Positions 1 to 7,365 of a stretch of DNA of 13,130 nt are shown here, piece after piece (position 1 is the first letter of the stretch; each line of letters starts with the position of its first letter). Below the pieces are notes generated by a model that was given only the letters and a program-made list of their open reading frames with translations, searched no databases and was not told where the DNA came from. A program made the position numbers and the translations under genes. Source of the DNA: JBCDCP01 sp039181495 (GTDB lineage: Bacteria; Pseudomonadota; Alphaproteobacteria; Rhizobiales; Tepidamorphaceae); NCBI GenBank assembly GCA_039181495.1, contig JBCDCP010000083.1, positions 1 to 13,130 of the forward strand, in the 5' to 3' direction.

Positions 1-2
1 CG

Positions 3-59
3 CTGTTTCCAATGCTAGAGATGGCGGGCCATGAGATTCCACCGAATTTCCTCAAATGA
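3..59 (+). CDS. Possible C-terminal tail of an unidentified gene (partial at the left edge)
   Basis: An open frame runs in from the window edge and ends at a TGA at 57-59, giving an 18-residue tail that ends ...IPPNFLK. The other two + frames stop at 16-18 and 32-34, so if a same-strand gene ends here this is its frame. Eighteen codons without a stop is weak evidence by itself. The tail is too short to assign to a family. Its place directly before pseI would suit another nonulosonate gene, but that is only a guess from context. Confidence 0.3.
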   Translation: MFPMLEMAGHEIPPNFLK

Positions 60-71
60 TCTTTGAGGATC

Positions 72-85
72 AGGCCGATCGGCCT
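72..85. repeat. 14-nt perfect palindrome in the pseI leader
   Basis: AGGCCGATCGGCCT reads the same on both strands. It lies between the possible upstream stop codon and pseI. An 8-nt direct repeat, CTTTGAGG, occurs at 61-68 and 84-91; the second copy overlaps the palindrome's end and supplies the GAGG ribosome-binding site of pseI. No T-run follows, so it is not an ordinary intrinsic terminator. It could be a protein-binding site, a small hairpin that affects translation, or chance. Confidence 0.3.
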
Positions 86-99
86 TTGAGGCAGAGGCT

Positions 100-1164
100 A
101 TGACAGAACCGATTGAGATTTCGGGGCGCCCAATCGGCCCGGATCATGCACCTTTTGTGATCGCCGAGATTTCCGCCAATCATCAGGGCGACCTGCAACG
201 CGCGCTTGAATTGATTGACGCCGCTCACGCGTCCGGTGCGGACGCGATCAAAATCCAGAGCTACAAACCCGACACGATCACCCTGGACTGCGATGTAGAG
301 GATTTTCAGATCCGGGGAGGTCCTTGGGCAGGCCAGACCCTGTTTCAACTCTACAAACAGGCCCAAACACCATTCGAATGGCATGCCCCCATCTTCGAGC
401 ATGCTTCAAATATCGTCGCGACGCTGTTTTCGTCTCCGTTCGACGCAAGCGCCATTGACCTGCTGCGTAGCCTCAATGCACCAGCGTATAAGATCGCGTC
501 TTTTGAAGCGATTGACACTCCGCTCATTGAGTATGCCGCACAATCGGGAAAGCCGCTGATCATTTCGACCGGCATGGCCGACTTGCCGGAGATTAGTGAT
601 GCGGTTAATGCCGCACGCCGTGGCGGCGCCAAGCATTTGGCCCTGTTGCACTGCATCAGCGGTTACCCCACGCCTGCAGACCAATCGAATCTACGCACTA
701 TCCCGCATCTTGCCGAAACCTTTGATGTGGTTGTCGGACTTTCGGATCACACATTGGGAGATGGCGTTTCGGTTGCTGCGGTGGCACTCGGGGCGAGAAT
801 TATCGAGAAGCACTTTACGCTGTCACGCGCGGACGGGGGCCCGGATGCCGAGTTTTCGCTGGAACCTGATGAGTTTGGCAATCTCGTTGCCAATTGCCGT
901 GACGCGTTCGCGGCGCTCGGACGCGTGACCTACGACAAGGCGGAAGCAGAGTCCGGCAATCTACAATTCAGACGATCGTTGTATGCTGTCAAAGATATCC
1001 CGGAAGGGCAGTGTTTCACGGCGGCGAACATCAGGTCGATCCGCCCTGGTCACGGCATGAGCCCCAAGACATTGCCCGCGCTGCTCAGTGGTGCGAAAGC
1101 GCGCGTTGGGATCAAACGCGGCACGGCATTGCAACAACACATGATCGACTGGCATGAAGGATGA
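100..1164 (+). CDS. pseI: Pseudaminic acid synthase PseI (NeuB family)
   Basis: PseI condenses phosphoenolpyruvate with 2,4-diacetamido-2,4,6-trideoxy-L-altrose to give pseudaminic acid in the cytoplasm. The 354-residue protein has the two-domain NeuB build: a TIM barrel (about residues 18-270) with AEISANHQG at 22-30, LSDHT at 214-218 and EKHFT at 236-240, then a C-terminal SAF/antifreeze-like domain (about 288-350). The stretch at 73-95, with GGPWAG, LYKQAQTP and EWH, is the pattern I associate with PseI rather than sialic or legionaminic acid synthases. The ATG at 100 has GAGG at 88-91, 8 nt upstream. PseB, PseC and PseF encoded downstream support the pseudaminic assignment. It is separated from them by the ABC transporter gene. 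The family call is firm; the exact substrate rests on similarity and context. Confidence 0.93.
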   Translation: MTEPIEISGRPIGPDHAPFVIAEISANHQGDLQRALELIDAAHASGADAIKIQSYKPDTITLDCDVEDFQIRGGPWAGQTLFQLYKQAQTPFEWHAPIFEHASNIVATLFSSPFDASAIDLLRSLNAPAYKIASFEAIDTPLIEYAAQSGKPLIISTGMADLPEISDAVNAARRGGAKHLALLHCISGYPTPADQSNLRTIPHLAETFDVVVGLSDHTLGDGVSVAAVALGARIIEKHFTLSRADGGPDAEFSLEPDEFGNLVANCRDAFAALGRVTYDKAEAESGNLQFRRSLYAVKDIPEGQCFTAANIRSIRPGHGMSPKTLPALLSGAKARVGIKRGTALQQHMIDWHEG

Positions 1165-1458
1165 TGCCTGTCGGATCGTAGTGCTGCGCTCTAGGGGTAT
1201 CTGACTGGCCATTGTGAGTTTGTGCTGGCGACCCCGCACTGAACGGACACTACCGACAACTTTCTAGAAGCTCAGCCTTGGACAACGCTATTGCCTACAC
1301 TGCAACGGAGCGGGCGGTCTAAACCAAACTGCCGCCGCGCTTGACGAAACACGTATGAAGTTGCACTTCACGTCCATGTTTCCCGGCTTTACCCGGCAAC
1401 CATGGGCGCTTGCTGCGGAACTGCGCCAGACATCGAGAATGGGATAAGAGCGGGCTCC
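1165..1458. other. Gene-free gap between pseI and the ABC transporter gene
   Basis: No credible coding sequence was found in this 294-nt stretch. An antisense frame across 961-1239 mostly shadows the end of pseI. The segments GCGGGCGG (1310-1317) and CCGCCGC (1332-1338) could pair as a bulged stem, but no T-run follows. TTGACG at 1341-1346 resembles a -35 box without a convincing -10 at normal spacing. A promoter for the ABC gene could lie here, but I cannot point to one. An ATG at 1402 is in frame with the transporter but has no ribosome-binding site before it. Confidence 0.5.
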
Positions 1459-3282
1459 ATGGCACCAAGAAAGCCACTAGTCAGCCTCGATACATTTCGC
1501 AGCCGGACCGAGATCGACCGTCAGGCAGACAGCCTCACCGGCCGTGACCTGTCGGTTCTCGAGGTCATTCCGCGAATTGCCAAAGCACATCTGCTCCCGA
1601 TGTGGACCTATCTGGTTCTCAGCTTCGCAGCCATGTTCGTCGTGGCCGCGACCACCGGCGCAATTCCGTTTCTGATCCAGATCACGTCCGACAAGATCGT
1701 GGTGGAAAAAGACCTGGCTTCCTTGAGCGTGATCCCGTTTGCGGTCGTGGCGGTGATGTGCCTCAAGTCACTGGCCGAATATGTCGCCGTCGTCAGCCAG
1801 GCCTACATCTCGGGACGGATGAACGTGACCTTGCGCGGCGAAGTCTTCGAAGCGCTTCTGCGCGCCGACCTCGCCTGGCTTCAACGATCCCAGACTGGCC
1901 GACTGCTGTCCGGCATTTTCAACGACACGAGCCTGATAACGGGCGCTGCGGGCATCGGCCTCGTCGCCATCGGCAAGAGCGTCCTGACCGTTCTGATCCT
2001 GCTGGCGACGATGTTCTATATGGATGCGTTTTTGACGGTTGCCTCCATCGTCGGACTACCTTTGGTCCTGGTGTTCTTTCGGATGCAGCGCAAACGCATG
2101 CGCCGGCGCACGAAGAGGCAGATGCAGGAAATGGGCGATCTGACCAACTTTGTGACCCAGGCCTTGGGCGGCATCCGGGAAGTTAAGGCCTATCAGAAGG
2201 AGGAAGCGGAGAAGGAACGCGTTGTCGATTCACTGCAGCGAACACTGGAGTTCACCATGCAGGTGACTCGCACGCAATCGGCTTCCGGGCCCATCACCCA
2301 AGCACTTGCCGGCATCGGCATCGCCCTGGCGATATGGTATAGCGGCTATCGTGGCATCTCCGGCACGATGACGCCCGGTGAATTCATGGGATTTGTGACC
2401 GCCGCGATGCTGATTTACCCACCGCTGAAACAGCTCGCACAACTACAAACCAGTCTCTATGGCGGGCTTGCCGCCGCCTCCCGGATTTTTCCGGTTGTCG
2501 ACGGCATCCCGGTCATCCGCGATCGTGAGGACGCCGTGGAGATCGATGCCCGTGATGGCGCCGTTCGCTTCGACAGTGTCTCCTTCGGCTACATCGACGA
2601 CGCGCTAGTCCTCAACGATGTGTCCTTCAGCGTTGCACCGGGAGAAACAGTCGCCTTCGTCGGCCCCAGCGGTGCGGGAAAGAGCACGATCATGAACCTG
2701 CTGATGCGGTTCTACGAAGCCAACTCAGGAGAAGTGTTCATCGATGGTACCAACGTGGTGACGGCCACGGTTGCAAGTGTGCGGCGGGCCTCGGCGCTTG
2801 TTTCGCAGGATCCTTTCCTGTTTGACGACACCGTGCGCGCCAACATCGCTTACAGCCGGGAGGATGCGACGGACGAGGAGATCGAGCAGGCCGCACGCAT
2901 GGCGGCAGCCCATGATTTCATCACTGAGCTGCCGGATGGCTACGGGACATCGGTTGGCGAAGGCGGCGGCAAGCTTTCGGGCGGGCAGAAGCAACGTCTG
3001 GCCATTGCGCGCGCCATCCTGTCCAAATCACCGATTCTGCTGCTGGATGAGCCGACAAGCGCGCTCGATAACGAGACTGAAGGCGTCATTTCGCGCGTGC
3101 TGCATACAGCGCTTGCGGACCGGACCGTCATTATGATCGCGCATCGGCTCTCGACGATCCAACAGGCAGATCGCATTTATGTCATGGAAGGCGGACAGAT
3201 CATCGAGGACGGCACTCACAAGGCCCTTCTCGCCAAGAAGGGGAAGTATGCACGTCTGTACAGCCAGGCCGTCGCCTCCTAG
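1459..3282 (+). CDS. MsbA-like ABC transporter half-molecule (fused permease and ATPase)
   Basis: This is a type IV (ABCB/MsbA-like) half-transporter in the inner membrane, expected to act as a homodimer exporting a lipid, lipid-linked glycan or similar amphipathic substrate. From the 1459 start it has about 607 residues. The first half is a membrane domain with about six hydrophobic segments. The ATPase follows, with Walker A GPSGAGKST at 402-410, Q-loop Gln about 450, signature LSGGQ at 506-510, Walker B ILLLDE at 526-531 and the H-loop His about 562. All catalytic motifs are intact. I prefer ATG 1459, which has AAGAG 8 nt upstream; an in-frame ATG at 1402 adds 19 residues but lacks a Shine-Dalgarno sequence. 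Flanking sugar genes suggest a role in glycan or glycolipid export, but the substrate cannot be read from the sequence. A lipid A flippase is the main alternative. Confidence 0.9.
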   Translation: MAPRKPLVSLDTFRSRTEIDRQADSLTGRDLSVLEVIPRIAKAHLLPMWTYLVLSFAAMFVVAATTGAIPFLIQITSDKIVVEKDLASLSVIPFAVVAVMCLKSLAEYVAVVSQAYISGRMNVTLRGEVFEALLRADLAWLQRSQTGRLLSGIFNDTSLITGAAGIGLVAIGKSVLTVLILLATMFYMDAFLTVASIVGLPLVLVFFRMQRKRMRRRTKRQMQEMGDLTNFVTQALGGIREVKAYQKEEAEKERVVDSLQRTLEFTMQVTRTQSASGPITQALAGIGIALAIWYSGYRGISGTMTPGEFMGFVTAAMLIYPPLKQLAQLQTSLYGGLAAASRIFPVVDGIPVIRDREDAVEIDARDGAVRFDSVSFGYIDDALVLNDVSFSVAPGETVAFVGPSGAGKSTIMNLLMRFYEANSGEVFIDGTNVVTATVASVRRASALVSQDPFLFDDTVRANIAYSREDATDEEIEQAARMAAAHDFITELPDGYGTSVGEGGGKLSGGQKQRLAIARAILSKSPILLLDEPTSALDNETEGVISRVLHTALADRTVIMIAHRLSTIQQADRIYVMEGGQIIEDGTHKALLAKKGKYARLYSQAVAS

Positions 3283-3318
3283 ACAGCATACCGCACGCCA
3301 GAGCTTTCCGAACCCATT

Positions 3319-3343
3319 CGCATTTGCATACAGGCCAAATGCG
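3319..3343. repeat. 8-bp perfect inverted repeat (hairpin) upstream of pseB
   Basis: CGCATTTG (3319-3326) and CAAATGCG (3336-3343) are exact reverse complements separated by a 9-nt loop. The element lies in the 93-nt gap between the ABC gene and pseB. No T-tract follows on either strand, so it does not look like a classical intrinsic terminator. It could be an mRNA stability element, a regulator site or a weak attenuator between the two transcription units. Confidence 0.4.
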
Positions 3344-3375
3344 CCGCGCCACAACAAAAAGAGCATCAATCGGGC

Positions 3376-4392
3376 ATGGACGCTTCATTTCTCAACGACA
3401 AGGTCATTTTCGTAACCGGTGGAACGGGCTCGTTCGGCCGGAGGTTTGTTGAAACCGTCCTGGCCGAAGCGCGTCCGAAGAAACTCATCGTTTTCTCGCG
3501 CGATGAGCTCAAACAGTATGAGATGCAGAACGAACTGGGGCCACACGAATGCCTTCGCTTCTTCATCGGTGATGTACGCGACGAAACACGCCTGATGACC
3601 GCAATGCAGGGTGTGGACTTCGTGGTTCACGCGGCAGCGCTCAAACACATTCCCATTGCCGAGTACAATCCGATGGAATGCGTGCGCACCAATATCGGTG
3701 GCGCCGAGAACGTTATCCAGGCAGCCCTTCACAATAACGTCGACCGCGTCATCGCGCTGTCGACGGACAAGGCGGCAAGCCCGATCAATCTGTATGGCGC
3801 AACCAAACTTGCGTCCGACAAGCTCTTTGTCGCCGCCAACAATTTCGGCGGCAGCAAGCGCACGCTGTTCTCAGTGGTTCGCTATGGCAACGTGATCGGA
3901 TCGAGAGGGTCGGTCGTTCCGTTCTTCCGCAAATGCGTGGCTGAAAAGGCTGATCATCTGCCTATCACGGACGCGCGCATGACGCGCTTCTGGATCACCC
4001 TGCAGCAAGGCGTGGAATTCGTCCTCACCAACTTTCAGCGCATGCATGGCGGAGAGATCTTCGTGCCGAAGATCCCCTCCACCTACATCACCGATCTGGC
4101 AACAGCGCTGGCGCCCGACCTCGAACAGAAGATCATCGGGATTCGGCCCGGCGAGAAGCTGCATGAAGTCATGTGCCCGTCGGACGATGCCCATTTGACG
4201 ATCGAATTTGAGAATCACTTTGTGATCACACCATCAATCCAGTTCAATGATCGCGTGAATTCGTTCGAGGAAGACCGGCTTGGTGAAACCGGTCGATGGA
4301 CCACGGACGGTTTCCAGTACAGCTCAGGCAACAATCCGCATTTTCTGAAGGTGCCCGAGATCGTAGATTTTCTCCACGCAGCGGGCGTCTGA
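3376..4392 (+). CDS. pseB: UDP-N-acetylglucosamine 4,6-dehydratase (inverting) PseB
   Basis: PseB catalyses the first step of pseudaminic acid synthesis: it dehydrates UDP-GlcNAc and inverts C5, giving UDP-2-acetamido-2,6-dideoxy-L-arabino-hexos-4-ulose. The 338-residue protein is an extended short-chain dehydrogenase. It has the NAD(P)-binding TGGTGSFG at 14-21, STDKA at 129-133, whose Asp131-Lys132 match the catalytic pair of Helicobacter FlaA1, and the YGATK box with Tyr140 and Lys144. Length is near the family norm of about 330-345. In Caulobacter the same enzyme is called FlmA and is needed for flagellin modification. The ATG at 3376 has only a weak purine-rich AAAAGAG upstream. PseC follows after 10 nt. 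The call is firm; the paralogous WbpM-type retaining dehydratases are much longer membrane proteins. Confidence 0.96.
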   Translation: MDASFLNDKVIFVTGGTGSFGRRFVETVLAEARPKKLIVFSRDELKQYEMQNELGPHECLRFFIGDVRDETRLMTAMQGVDFVVHAAALKHIPIAEYNPMECVRTNIGGAENVIQAALHNNVDRVIALSTDKAASPINLYGATKLASDKLFVAANNFGGSKRTLFSVVRYGNVIGSRGSVVPFFRKCVAEKADHLPITDARMTRFWITLQQGVEFVLTNFQRMHGGEIFVPKIPSTYITDLATALAPDLEQKIIGIRPGEKLHEVMCPSDDAHLTIEFENHFVITPSIQFNDRVNSFEEDRLGETGRWTTDGFQYSSGNNPHFLKVPEIVDFLHAAGV

Positions 4393-4402
4393 AGGCCACA
4401 CC

Positions 4403-5584
4403 ATGATCCCCTATGGCAGACAGTCGATTGACGACGATGACATCAGGGCCGTGGACCGGGTCCTGCGCTCGGCGTTTCTGACGCAGGGGCCAGAAGGCCC
4501 GCTGTTCGAGTCAGCTGTCGCAAAGGCTTGCGGAGCCAAGCATGCCGTTGCCGTCAACAGCGCCACGTCTGCCCTGCATATCGCCTGCCTTGCCCTTGAG
4601 CTCGGGCCGGGTGATTTGCTCTGGACGACACCCAACAGCTTCGTGGCCTCGGCCAATGTGGCCTTGCTGTGCGGTGCGGAGGTCGATTTCGTTGATATCG
4701 ACCCGGCCACATGGAACATGTGCCCCGTTCGGCTGGAAGAAAAGCTGACCAAGGCTGCGTCTGCTGGAAGGCTGCCGAAGATCGTGATGCCCGTCCACTT
4801 TGCGGGTGAGCCCTGCGACATGCCGGTGATCGGTGAACTGGCACAGCGCTTCGGTTTCCTTGTGATCGAAGATGCCAGCCATGCCATTGGCGCAAGCTGC
4901 AGCGGTGCGCCGAACGGACGCTGCGACCACAGCGCAATCACCGTCTTCAGCTTTCATCCGGTCAAGGTGGTGACCAGTGCCGAGGGCGGCGTTGCAACAA
5001 CGCAGGATCCCCTGCTCGCCAGCGCCATGCAGATGTACCGCACCCATGGCATCACCCGTGACGACGCGCTGATGCAGGGAGAAATCGACGGCCCCTGGTC
5101 TTACCAGCAGCAACTGCTGGGGTTGAACTACCGGATGACGGAACTCCAGGCGGCTTTGGGGCGCAGCCAGATGGCCAAGCTAGACCGGTTCATAGCACGC
5201 CGCCACGAACTGGCGCGGCGCTATGAGGAGGCGTTCGCGGCGTTGCCGGTCCTGACGCAAGCTCGAAGTACACGCCACCACAGCGCCCTGCATCTCTTCC
5301 CGATCGTCCTGGGGCCGGCAACAGATACCCAACAGCGTGCAGGATTGCGCAAACGCACCTTTGTCGCCCTGAGGGACGCGGGGATCGGCGTGAACGTCCA
5401 CTACATCCCCATCCACACACAGCCCTATTACCGCAAGCTAGGGTTCAAGCACGGCGATTTTCCGAACGCCGAATCCTACTATGCCGGGGCCATCAGCCTG
5501 CCCCTGTTTCCCGCGCTGACCGATGCCGAGCAGGATTTCGTGATCGATCAGGTCCGGCATAGCGTCGCCGATCTGGCCGCATGA
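4403..5584 (+). CDS. pseC: UDP-4-amino-4,6-dideoxy-N-acetyl-L-altrosamine transaminase PseC
   Basis: PseC is a PLP-dependent aminotransferase of the DegT/DnrJ/EryC1/StrS family. It takes the 4-keto product of PseB and uses glutamate to give UDP-4-amino-4,6-dideoxy-beta-L-AltNAc. In the 393-residue protein, IEDASHA near 155-161 carries the Asp (157) that contacts the PLP ring nitrogen. FSFHPVKVVTSAEGG at 182-196 carries the Schiff-base Lys188, close to Lys183 of Helicobacter PseC. The opening MIPYGRQSIDDDDI is also typical of PseC. GAAGG at 4391-4395 sits 7 nt before the ATG. The stop overlaps the pseF start as ATGA, so the two are probably translationally coupled. The Caulobacter counterpart is FlmB. 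Confidence 0.95.
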   Translation: MIPYGRQSIDDDDIRAVDRVLRSAFLTQGPEGPLFESAVAKACGAKHAVAVNSATSALHIACLALELGPGDLLWTTPNSFVASANVALLCGAEVDFVDIDPATWNMCPVRLEEKLTKAASAGRLPKIVMPVHFAGEPCDMPVIGELAQRFGFLVIEDASHAIGASCSGAPNGRCDHSAITVFSFHPVKVVTSAEGGVATTQDPLLASAMQMYRTHGITRDDALMQGEIDGPWSYQQQLLGLNYRMTELQAALGRSQMAKLDRFIARRHELARRYEEAFAALPVLTQARSTRHHSALHLFPIVLGPATDTQQRAGLRKRTFVALRDAGIGVNVHYIPIHTQPYYRKLGFKHGDFPNAESYYAGAISLPLFPALTDAEQDFVIDQVRHSVADLAA

Positions 5585-6288
5585 AGAATACCGCCATCAT
5601 CCCAGCCCGCGGGGGCAGCAAGCGCATCCCCCGCAAGAACATCATGCCGTTCCTGGGAAAACCGATGATTGGCTGGTCCATTGAGGCGGCAATCGATAGC
5701 GGGCTGTTCGATCGCATCATTGTTTCAACCGACGACCCCGAGATCGCGGAAACGGCCAAGAATTTTGGCGCGCAAGTCCCGTTCATGCGCCCGCCCCATC
5801 TCTCTGATGACCACACCCCTACGGTGCCGGTGATCGCCCATGCCCTCCATTGGCTCAGCGAAAATCAGGGCGAGACAGAGGCCGGGCTGGTGTGCTGCCT
5901 TTATGCGACCGCCCCCTTCATTGAGGCGCAGGACCTGGTTTCGGCCCGTGCCTTGCTGATCGAAAGCGATGCCGATTACGCGCTTCCGGTTACGAGCTTT
6001 GCCTTTCCGATCGAACGGGCGGTTGACCTGTCCGCCGACAACTGGCTGACAATGCGTAACCCTGAGAATTCGCAGACCCGCTCGCAGGATCTTCGAGAGG
6101 CCTATCACGACGCCGGTCAGTTCTATTGGGGCAGGCAGAGCGCTTGGGCAGAACAGCGTCCGGTTTTGGGAGGCGATGCGGTTGGCCTGCCCATCCCCCG
6201 CACCCGCGTGCAGGACATCGATACACCCGAAGACTGGGCTCGCGCCGAAGCGCTGATGCGGGCTCTGCAATCGCAAACCGGTGTATGA
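5581..6288 (+). CDS. pseF: CMP-pseudaminic acid cytidylyltransferase PseF
   Basis: PseF activates pseudaminic acid with CTP to CMP-pseudaminic acid, the donor used by glycosyltransferases. The 235-residue protein has the NeuA/KdsB-family signature ARGGSKRIPRKN at 9-20 for CTP binding, STDDPEIA at 49-56, YATAPF at 108-113, FYWGR at 181-185 and the metal-site region QDIDTPEDW at 211-219. Length and motifs match PseF better than the N-acetylneuraminate enzymes, and pseB and pseC directly upstream agree. Its ATG overlaps the pseC stop by 4 nt. A 63-nt gap follows before the next gene, the first break in this tight trio. PseG, often near or fused to PseF, is not found beside it. Confidence 0.94.
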   Translation: MKNTAIIPARGGSKRIPRKNIMPFLGKPMIGWSIEAAIDSGLFDRIIVSTDDPEIAETAKNFGAQVPFMRPPHLSDDHTPTVPVIAHALHWLSENQGETEAGLVCCLYATAPFIEAQDLVSARALLIESDADYALPVTSFAFPIERAVDLSADNWLTMRNPENSQTRSQDLREAYHDAGQFYWGRQSAWAEQRPVLGGDAVGLPIPRTRVQDIDTPEDWARAEALMRALQSQTGV

Positions 6289-6351
6289 AGACACGCCAGC
6301 CGGTGGTGAACGCGTCAGACTCATAGTTCCCTTGTCAATTGAAAGTCGCCC

Positions 6352-7344
6352 ATGACAAGCCCGTCCAACTCCACATCCCGCCCCTTGCGCTGTGGCATCG
6401 TCGGCGCCGGTCGCATTGCATGGGCATACGATGGTGGCTCTCCTGACCCGGACAAGAGCCTTACACATGCATCCTGCTTCGCACGCGATCCACGAACCAA
6501 GCTTGTTGCGATGCTGGATACCGATCGCGATGCCCTGGATGCCTTTACACGTCGTAATCCTGGTCTGAGTACCGGAACAGCGCTGACGACCGAACCCGAC
6601 CAGTTCTTCAGTCAGGATCTCGACCTGATCTCAATCTGTGCGCCCGCGGACCAAAGATCCGAACATATCTCGCGCAGTTTTGCGCAATCGCCGCGCTATC
6701 TGTGGATCGAAAAACCTGTCGCCCCTGATCTCGCAACCTACGAGAGACTGCTCGAGGCATACCAGTCGCTTTCGAACAAACCGCGCATCTCGGTCAATTA
6801 CTGCCGCCGCAACATGCCGCAATATCGGCGCTTGATCGAAGATGTAGTCGAGAACCTCGAAACGCTGGTCTGCGTTGAAGTCACATACAGCCGAAGCTTA
6901 GCGATCAATGGTGTTCACATGCTCGATCTGGTCGGCGCAATGTTCGGCGACCAGTGCCCTTCCAAGCTCGATTGGGTTCAGCACGCATCGGGTCCCAACC
7001 CATCCTTTGGGTTTTCTATTGAAGGCTGCCCGATCTTTGTCCACGGCCTGGACACACCTTACCATTGCATCGAGATCCGCGCGACCTTCCAAGACAAACG
7101 GGTCGCTATCACAAGAAGTGGCTACGAAGTGATTGAAGAGCACAGGATTCCAAATCCGGACTATCCGGAGACATCTCTGCTGAGCAGCGCGACGCGCTCA
7201 AACCGCTCCGTTGAGGCCACCGATATCATGCGTGATCCGCTCTATCCTAACCTGTGCAATCTCTTGAGTGACGATTCGCCGATACTGAGCTCCATCGAAA
7301 CGGCGGGTTTCGTGCAGAAGATTCTGCACCTTGTTCAGGACTAG
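6352..7344 (+). CDS. Gfo/Idh/MocA-family sugar oxidoreductase
   Basis: This is an NAD(P)-dependent oxidoreductase that probably oxidises or reduces a carbon of an (NDP-)sugar. The 330-residue protein begins with a Rossmann fold (GIVGAGRIA at 15-23). It has the family's Glu-Lys-Pro box (WIEKPV at 118-123, with the usual catalytic-type Lys121) and a likely substrate-binding GVHMLDL at 187-193 with His189 and Asp192. In P. aeruginosa a member of this family, WbpB, makes a 3-keto sugar for the aminotransferase WbpE; the DegT enzyme encoded two genes downstream would fit a similar pairing here, which is inference. The start has only a weak GAAAG upstream. Coding sequence is slightly less GC-biased to the eye than pseB-pseF. 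The substrate is unknown. Confidence 0.85.
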   Translation: MTSPSNSTSRPLRCGIVGAGRIAWAYDGGSPDPDKSLTHASCFARDPRTKLVAMLDTDRDALDAFTRRNPGLSTGTALTTEPDQFFSQDLDLISICAPADQRSEHISRSFAQSPRYLWIEKPVAPDLATYERLLEAYQSLSNKPRISVNYCRRNMPQYRRLIEDVVENLETLVCVEVTYSRSLAINGVHMLDLVGAMFGDQCPSKLDWVQHASGPNPSFGFSIEGCPIFVHGLDTPYHCIEIRATFQDKRVAITRSGYEVIEEHRIPNPDYPETSLLSSATRSNRSVEATDIMRDPLYPNLCNLLSDDSPILSSIETAGFVQKILHLVQD

Positions 7345-7365
7345 TGCAGCGTTGAGGTAACGGCC

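Noticed and set aside
86..104. TTGAGGC and GCTATGAC at the pseI start as a promoter
   Set aside because: The boxes are only 4 nt apart, and the second one is the start codon region; the match is coincidental.
1310..1346. Terminator or promoter in the pseI-ABC gap (bulged GC stem; TTGACG at 1341)
   Set aside because: The stem has a bulge and no T-run, and no -10 box stands at a suitable distance from TTGACG.
1402..1458. Longer start for the ABC transporter at ATG 1402
   Set aside because: No Shine-Dalgarno sequence is visible upstream and the added residues (Cys/Gly-rich) look non-coding. It cannot be excluded.
4411..5113. Long antisense frames over pseC
   Set aside because: They are opposite a gene with an intact PLP-lysine motif and match no family by eye.
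5725..6468. A 247-codon open frame on the - strand across pseF and the start of the oxidoreductase gene
   Set aside because: It lies antisense to two genes with strong family motifs, and its translation is rich in the Arg, Gly and Cys typical of shadow frames; no domain is recognisable.
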